From NCBI GenBank assembly GCA_012270995.1, contig JAAXHG010000046.1, forward strand, positions 1-45,341: DNA of 45,341 bases, written 5' to 3'. Positions 41,585 to 45,341 of the stretch are shown here, piece by piece (within the stretch, counting starts at the first letter, position 1; every line of letters begins with the position of its first letter). The notes under the pieces are model-generated. The model was not told the DNA's origin. It was given only the letters and a program-made list of their open reading frames with translations, and ran no database searches. Both the position numbers and the translations under genes were made by a program. This stretch comes from Vicinamibacteraceae bacterium (GTDB lineage Bacteria > Acidobacteriota > Thermoanaerobaculia > Multivoradales > Multivoraceae).

Positions 41585-42499
41585 TCACCGGGTTTGACCC
41601 AGGCCGACCTCGGCCAGTTCCTCCGGATCGTAGTTCCAGCGCCGGTAGTTCCACATCCACTGCTCCGGCCGCGCCCGTACCCTTCGTTCGATCGCCGAGG
41701 CGATCCGCTGCGACAACTCCACCGGATCCCGTGAGCCTCCGGGCCGGCGCAACATCTCGCTCTCCAGGCGGTAGCTGAAGGGCCCTTCGCGAACACAGAA
41801 GGCGGCGATCAGCGGGCAGTCGCGCCTGGCCGCCAGCGCCGCCGGGCCGCCGACGAACTCGGTGCGGCGGCCCAGGAAGTCGACCTCCGGCCCGCGCCGT
41901 CGGTCCGGCCGCTGGTCAACGACCATGATCAGGGTCTCCCGCCGCTTGAGACAGCCCAGCATGTCCCGCAGGAGGGAGGCCCGGCCACTCCAGATCACCC
42001 GGACGCCTGCCCGGGCGCGCATCCGCTCGACGAACGCGGACGCCGCCCTGGCGCGCGAAGGCTTGGCCACCGCGCAGACCGGGGACGACGAGGCGCGGAC
42101 GGTGCTCTGGGCCAGCAGTTCCCAGGCGCCCAGGTGACCGGTGACCAGCACCTGACCGCGGTCGTGCCCTTCGACGCCGGCCATCAGTTGCCGCAGGTCG
42201 TCGAAGCCATCCATCGACCCCACGTCGAGCCGTTTCCGGTCGAAGCTGATCCTCACCGTCTCCAGCGCCGCCACGATCTGGTGGCGCACGCAGCGCCGTT
42301 CCAGGTCACGCGCCTCCGGCGACCCCGGAGGCAGCCCCAGCACGACCGCCAGGTTCTGGCGCATCAATCGGACGTCACGCGGCGTCACGCCCCGCAGATG
42401 CGCCAGCAGACCGGCGGCAGGTCCGAACAACGCCGCCGGCAGCAAGCGGATCAGCCAGGAAACGGCGTGGAGAAAGGCCCCGGTAGTGCGGTCGGTCAT
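41585..42499 (-). CDS. Lipid A-type (LpxL/HtrB-like) lysophospholipid acyltransferase family protein
   Basis: A 304-aa membrane-associated acyltransferase. The catalytic HX4(D/E) motif appears as GHLGAWE. It is followed by the PSRARAASAFVERMRAR stretch, then RRETLIMVVDQRPDRRRGPEVDFLGRR, and ends with a helix-rich part (RARPEQWMWNYRRW) typical of LpxL/LpxM. These add secondary acyl chains to lipid A; single-copy homologues can act on other glycolipids. ATG 42499 is chosen; the frame extends upstream without better starts. The presence of this family supports a Gram-negative host. Confidence 0.88.
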   Translation of the reverse strand: MTDRTTGAFLHAVSWLIRLLPAALFGPAAGLLAHLRGVTPRDVRLMRQNLAVVLGLPPGSPEARDLERRCVRHQIVAALETVRISFDRKRLDVGSMDGFDDLRQLMAGVEGHDRGQVLVTGHLGAWELLAQSTVRASSSPVCAVAKPSRARAASAFVERMRARAGVRVIWSGRASLLRDMLGCLKRRETLIMVVDQRPDRRRGPEVDFLGRRTEFVGGPAALAARRDCPLIAAFCVREGPFSYRLESEMLRRPGGSRDPVELSQRIASAIERRVRARPEQWMWNYRRWNYDPEELAEVGLGQTR

Positions 42500-42543
42500 G
42501 TCGGTACAAGAGTGTAAGTGGGGACGGTGTACTATGCCGGCTC

Positions 42544-42825
42544 TTGAGCGAACAACCCGGTTCTTCTTCCTCGCCGCCCCCGGCGGACCCTTCGGCCTAC
42601 TGGCGGGCAAACCTGCGGTTGATGGCGATCCTGCTCTCCATCTGGTTCGTCTGCTCCTACGTCCTCGGCATCTTCCTGGTCGAGCCGCTGAACGGCGCCC
42701 AACTCGGCGGCTTCCCGCTCGGGTTCTGGTTCGCTCACCAGGGGTCGATCTACGTCTTCATCGTTCTGATCCTCGTCTACGCGGCGACGATGGACCGGCT
42801 CGACCGCCGCTACGGCGTCGACTGA
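42544..42825 (+). CDS. DUF4212 small subunit of a sodium:solute symporter
   Basis: A 93-aa protein with two helices: RLMAILLSIWFVCSYVLGIFL and GSIYVFIVLILVYAATMDRL, between a conserved GGFPLGFWFAHQGS segment. DUF4212 proteins always accompany a VC_2705-type symporter and such a gene follows 43 nt downstream. Start is TTG 42544 with no clear ribosome site; a TACTAT -10-like box at 42530-42535 would place the transcript start at the TTG, so it may be nearly leaderless. Confidence 0.92.
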   Translation: MSEQPGSSSSPPPADPSAYWRANLRLMAILLSIWFVCSYVLGIFLVEPLNGAQLGGFPLGFWFAHQGSIYVFIVLILVYAATMDRLDRRYGVD

Positions 42826-42868
42826 GCGGGTCGCAGACCCCCGACTCTGACGCCCGCCAACCCTCGCG

Positions 42869-44569
42869 ATGAACGTTCAGGCCTGGACCTACCTGATCGT
42901 CGCCGCGACCTTCGCGCTCTACATCGGCATCGCCTGGTGGAGCCGCGTAAGGACGACGTCGGGCTTCTACGTCGCCGGACGCGGCGTGCCGGCCGTGGCC
43001 AACGGCATGGCGACGGGCGCCGACTGGATGAGCGCGGCCTCCTTCATCTCGATGGCGGGCCTGATCTCCTTCATGGGTTACACCGGCACCATCTACCTGA
43101 TGGGCTGGACCGGCGGCTACGTCCTGCTGGCGCTCCTGCTTGCCCCGTACCTCCGCAAGTACGGCAAGTTCACGACCTCCGAGTTCGTCGGCGACCGCTA
43201 CTACTCCGACGCCGCCCGGCTGGTGGCGGCGGGCTGCACGATCTTCGTCTCGTTCACCTACATCGCCGGGCAGATGCGCGGCGTCGGGGTCGTGTTCTCG
43301 CGCTTCCTGGAGGTCGAGGTCCACTGGGGCGTGATCATCGGCGTCGTCATCGTCTTCTTCTACGCCGTGCTCGGCGGCATGAGAGGCATCACCTACACCC
43401 AGGTCGCCCAGTACTGCGTCCTGATCGTCGCGTTCCTGATTCCGGCCGCCGCCATCTCCTGGAAGATCACCGGAAATCCCATTCCTCAGTTCGGGTTCGG
43501 CGACACGGTCCAGGAAGGCCAGCAGGCCGGCGTCTTCCTGCTCGAGGCGCTGGACGCGCTGCACCGGGAACTCCGGCTGCCGGAGTACACGGCAGCCTTC
43601 GTGCCGGGCAAGAAGAGCATGATCGACGTCACCGCGATCGCGCTGGCGCTGATGGTCGGCACCGCCGGACTTCCCCACGTACTGGTCCGCTTCTACACCG
43701 TGCGCAGCGCCCGCGCGGCGCGCTGGAGCGCGCTCTGGGCGCTGGTCTTCATCGGCCTGCTCTACACCACGGCGCCCGCGGTCGCCGCCTTCGCCCGCGT
43801 CAACCTGATCTCGACCCTCCACAACACGAGCTACAGCGAAGTGCCGGAGTGGTTCAGGAGCTGGGAGACGACCGGCCTGATCTCCTTCGACGACCAGGAC
43901 GGCGACGGCGTGATCGACATGTCCGACGGGGCCAACGAGCTGACCGTCGATCAGGACATCATGGTCCTCGCCAACCCGGAGATCGCCGAGCTGCCGGCCT
44001 GGGTCGTCGCCCTGGTCGCCGCGGGCGGACTCGCGGCGGCGCTGTCGACGGCCGCCGGCCTCCTGCTCGTCATCGCATCGGCCATCTCGCACGACATCGC
44101 CAAATCGATCCTGTGGAAGGACATGAGTTCACGCAAAGAACTCCTGCTCGCGCGCGTGACCGCTTCCGTCGCCGTGGTCGTCGCCGCCTACTTCGGCATC
44201 TCGCCGCCCGGCTTCGTCGCCCAGGTGGTCGCGTTCGCCTTCGGGCTCGCCGCATCCAGCTTCTTCCCCGTCCTGGTGCTCGGCATCTTCACCCGCACCA
44301 CGACGAAGGAGGGCGCGATCGCCGGCATGAGCAGTGGCATCCTGTTCACCGGCGCCTACATCGTCTACTTCCGCCTGATCCGGCCGGAAGCGACCGCCGA
44401 CGACTGGCTGTTCGGCATCAGCCCCGAGGGCATCGGCGCCGTCGGCATGCTGATCAACTTCGCCCTGGCGCTCATCGTCAGCCGGTTCACGAAGCCGCCG
44501 CCGGACAAGGTGCAACAGTTGGTCAGCGAGATTCGGCTGCCGCGCGAGCGAGGCGCAGAGTCTGCGTAG
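42869..44569 (+). CDS. Sodium:solute symporter, VC_2705/ActP-like family
   Basis: A 566-aa protein with about thirteen helices. Family motifs are GFYVAGRGVPAVANGMATGADWMSAASF near the N-terminus, the TYTQVAQY segment, TAGLPHVLVRFYT and a helix with AALSTAAGLLLVIASAISHDI. This is the cation acetate/VC_2705 branch of SSS. Between two helices a calcium-loop-like DQDGDGVIDMSD (residues 342-353) sits in an acidic insert. Likely imports acetate or another short organic acid with Na+. The DUF4212 partner precedes it. ATG 42869 is in the intergenic gap. Confidence 0.94.
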   Translation: MNVQAWTYLIVAATFALYIGIAWWSRVRTTSGFYVAGRGVPAVANGMATGADWMSAASFISMAGLISFMGYTGTIYLMGWTGGYVLLALLLAPYLRKYGKFTTSEFVGDRYYSDAARLVAAGCTIFVSFTYIAGQMRGVGVVFSRFLEVEVHWGVIIGVVIVFFYAVLGGMRGITYTQVAQYCVLIVAFLIPAAAISWKITGNPIPQFGFGDTVQEGQQAGVFLLEALDALHRELRLPEYTAAFVPGKKSMIDVTAIALALMVGTAGLPHVLVRFYTVRSARAARWSALWALVFIGLLYTTAPAVAAFARVNLISTLHNTSYSEVPEWFRSWETTGLISFDDQDGDGVIDMSDGANELTVDQDIMVLANPEIAELPAWVVALVAAGGLAAALSTAAGLLLVIASAISHDIAKSILWKDMSSRKELLLARVTASVAVVVAAYFGISPPGFVAQVVAFAFGLAASSFFPVLVLGIFTRTTTKEGAIAGMSSGILFTGAYIVYFRLIRPEATADDWLFGISPEGIGAVGMLINFALALIVSRFTKPPPDKVQQLVSEIRLPRERGAESA

Positions 44570-44969
44570 CGCCACGCCGTGTCTCGGTGCCACCCGCCCG
44601 CCGAGGCCTCCGAGGCGCGACCTCCCTGCGACCGTTCACCGTTACTCGGGCAATGGGAGAAGGGAGCGCTCACTCTTCTGGCTCTACAGTACAGCGAAGT
44701 GCCAGAGAATGTAGGCACTTGCGGTGAATCACGGTCAGCGACGGCCCCCCAACTGGATCCCGCTCGGCAGACAGCGCACGGTGCCAGAGCCGTGGCGCGA
44801 CTTCGGAGACTCGCCGTCCCTCGCAATCCGGGCCGGAGAGAGGAGGCGTTAGCAGGAACCGGCTGGTCGGCGCCCTGGTGGAATCTCGTTCTGTGGCGAT
44901 CCGCCGGTTGATCGAGCAGGCTCGGTCAGTCTGACAGCTAAGAGCTTGATCCGGCCTTCCTGGAGGAAC
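44570..44969. other. Gene-poor 400-nt stretch
   Basis: No frame here looks coding by codon choice or homology. A 7-bp inverted repeat at 44697-44720 is the only clear structure. A frame near 44840-44934 (RNRLVGALVESRSVAIRRLIEQARSV) reads plausibly like the end of an old gene but has no start and nothing to match. Short sequences are AT-richer than the flanks. It could be a decayed mobile element or a long regulatory gap. Confidence 0.4.
44697..44720. repeat. Inverted repeat in the gene-poor stretch
   Basis: AAGTGCC (44697-44703) and GGCACTT (44714-44720) are perfect 7-bp arms around a 10-nt loop, 127 nt past the symporter stop. It may be a transcript terminator or a remnant of an element end; no T-tract follows. 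Confidence 0.4.
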
Positions 44970-45341
44970 ATGCCTCAACAAGAGAACGAAGAAGCCGAGA
45001 GGATCCCGCTTGATGTCGAGGAGGAGGAGACCCTGCGCATCGCGGAGAAGCGAAGCGCGCACTCTCCCTACTTCGACAATGTTCACGGGCAACAGGAACC
45101 GGCCGAGTTGGCCAAGGTCCGGGACTGGGCCACGGCATTGGGGGAGTGTGGGCACTCGATCTCCGGGATCGAGCCGAATCTCGACGAAGGCGGGAACCGC
45201 GACGATCCGCCGGACGTTTTGGCCGAGATGGACGGGAAACTGGTCGGCATCGAGGTGACCGACTTGATGAAGTACCAGAAGGGCCACGAGCTCTGCATCC
45301 TCACCTTCAATGGCAGGCTCTTCAGGGTTTCGTGTGGAATG
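44970..45341 (+). CDS. Partial gene, possible PD-(D/E)XK nuclease-like protein
   Basis: ATG 44970 has GGAGG 4 nt upstream, and 124 codons are open to the window edge with no stop. The N-terminal part is acidic and helical. Around residues 79-99 it reads DDPPDVLAEMDGKLVGIEVTDL broken as D82...E95-V-T, the PD...x-(D/E)x(T/K) spacing of the PD-(D/E)XK endonuclease superfamily. A following KYQKGHELC segment is charged. No known family name could be assigned. It sits behind a gene-poor stretch, a setting typical of accessory or defence genes. Confidence 0.7.
   Translation, partial: MPQQENEEAERIPLDVEEEETLRIAEKRSAHSPYFDNVHGQQEPAELAKVRDWATALGECGHSISGIEPNLDEGGNRDDPPDVLAEMDGKLVGIEVTDLMKYQKGHELCILTFNGRLFRVSCGM

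Noticed and set aside
43832..44710. Similar 19-nt strings (TACAGCGAAGTGCC...) inside the symporter gene and in the following gap
   Set aside because: Only one short match, one copy being in conserved coding sequence. Too short to call a repeat without a genome-wide count.
1..45341. CRISPR array, rRNA genes, intact transposase or phage integrase
   Set aside because: No regularly spaced repeats, no rRNA-like sequence and no DDE, tyrosine or serine recombinase motifs were seen in any frame.

Overview
The window is a compact, high-GC (about two-thirds G+C by eye) bacterial chromosome segment with short intergenic gaps, many 1-8 nt gene overlaps and frequent GTG/TTG starts. Envelope genes (a lipid A-type acyltransferase, a DUF481 outer-membrane protein, several lipoproteins) point to a Gram-negative. 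Two sulfatase-family proteins, a carboxypeptidase-regulatory/cytochrome c/Vgb fusion, and a secreted serine hydrolase with a C-terminal module I associate with Acidobacteriota (Thermoanaerobaculia-like) proteins suggest that phylum. This placement is inference only; there is no rRNA or other phylogenetic marker here.

Layout. 0-5.4 kb: the tail of a plus-strand gene and a hairpin, then a minus-strand operon of metallo-beta-lactamase hydrolase, lipoprotein-export-like ABC ATPase, FtsX-type permease and MFS transporter. 5.4-8.6 kb: SDR oxidoreductase and a sulfatase-like lipoprotein overlapping it by 4 nt. 8.6-12.0 kb: minus-strand catabolic operon (acyl-CoA dehydrogenase, class III aminotransferase, SDR). 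12.1-14.2 kb: a decayed accessory island with a hicA toxin broken by an in-frame stop, intact hicB, a frameshifted and N-terminally shortened ruvB-like gene, and an unknown single-TM protein. 14.2-18.1 kb: carboxylesterase lipoprotein, hotdog thioesterase and TPR lipoprotein. 18.2-21.6 kb: a multidomain serine hydrolase with Calx-beta-like and tandem C-terminal modules, then the DUF481 protein. 21.6-22.7 kb: three small unknown membrane proteins. 22.8-26.7 kb: Vgb-type fusion, MATE exporter and a secreted unknown. 26.7-31.5 kb: GNAT acetyltransferase, a single-chain biotin-dependent acyl-CoA carboxylase, and a vapBC toxin-antitoxin pair with a candidate operator. 31.6-35.5 kb: HAD dehalogenase, Ppx/GppA phosphatase, threonine aldolase and MaoC-like protein. 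35.5-38.4 kb: a FecCD/BtuCDF-type metal-chelate importer. 38.5-45.3 kb: peroxiredoxin, pantothenate kinase, FGly-type sulfatase, lipid A-type acyltransferase, a DUF4212/SSS symporter pair, a gene-poor stretch, and a gene running off the right edge.

Functionally the segment looks like a heterotroph's genome: fatty-acid, amino-acid and sulfated-substrate catabolism, organic acid uptake, CoA synthesis, chelated-metal uptake and peroxide defence, with toxin-antitoxin loci and a degraded foreign island inserted among them. The strongest novelty candidates are the 12.1-14.2 kb island, the repeated C-terminal module of the serine hydrolase, the Vgb fusion and the nuclease-like gene at the right edge. 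I found no tRNA, rRNA, CRISPR array, intact insertion sequence or replication origin.
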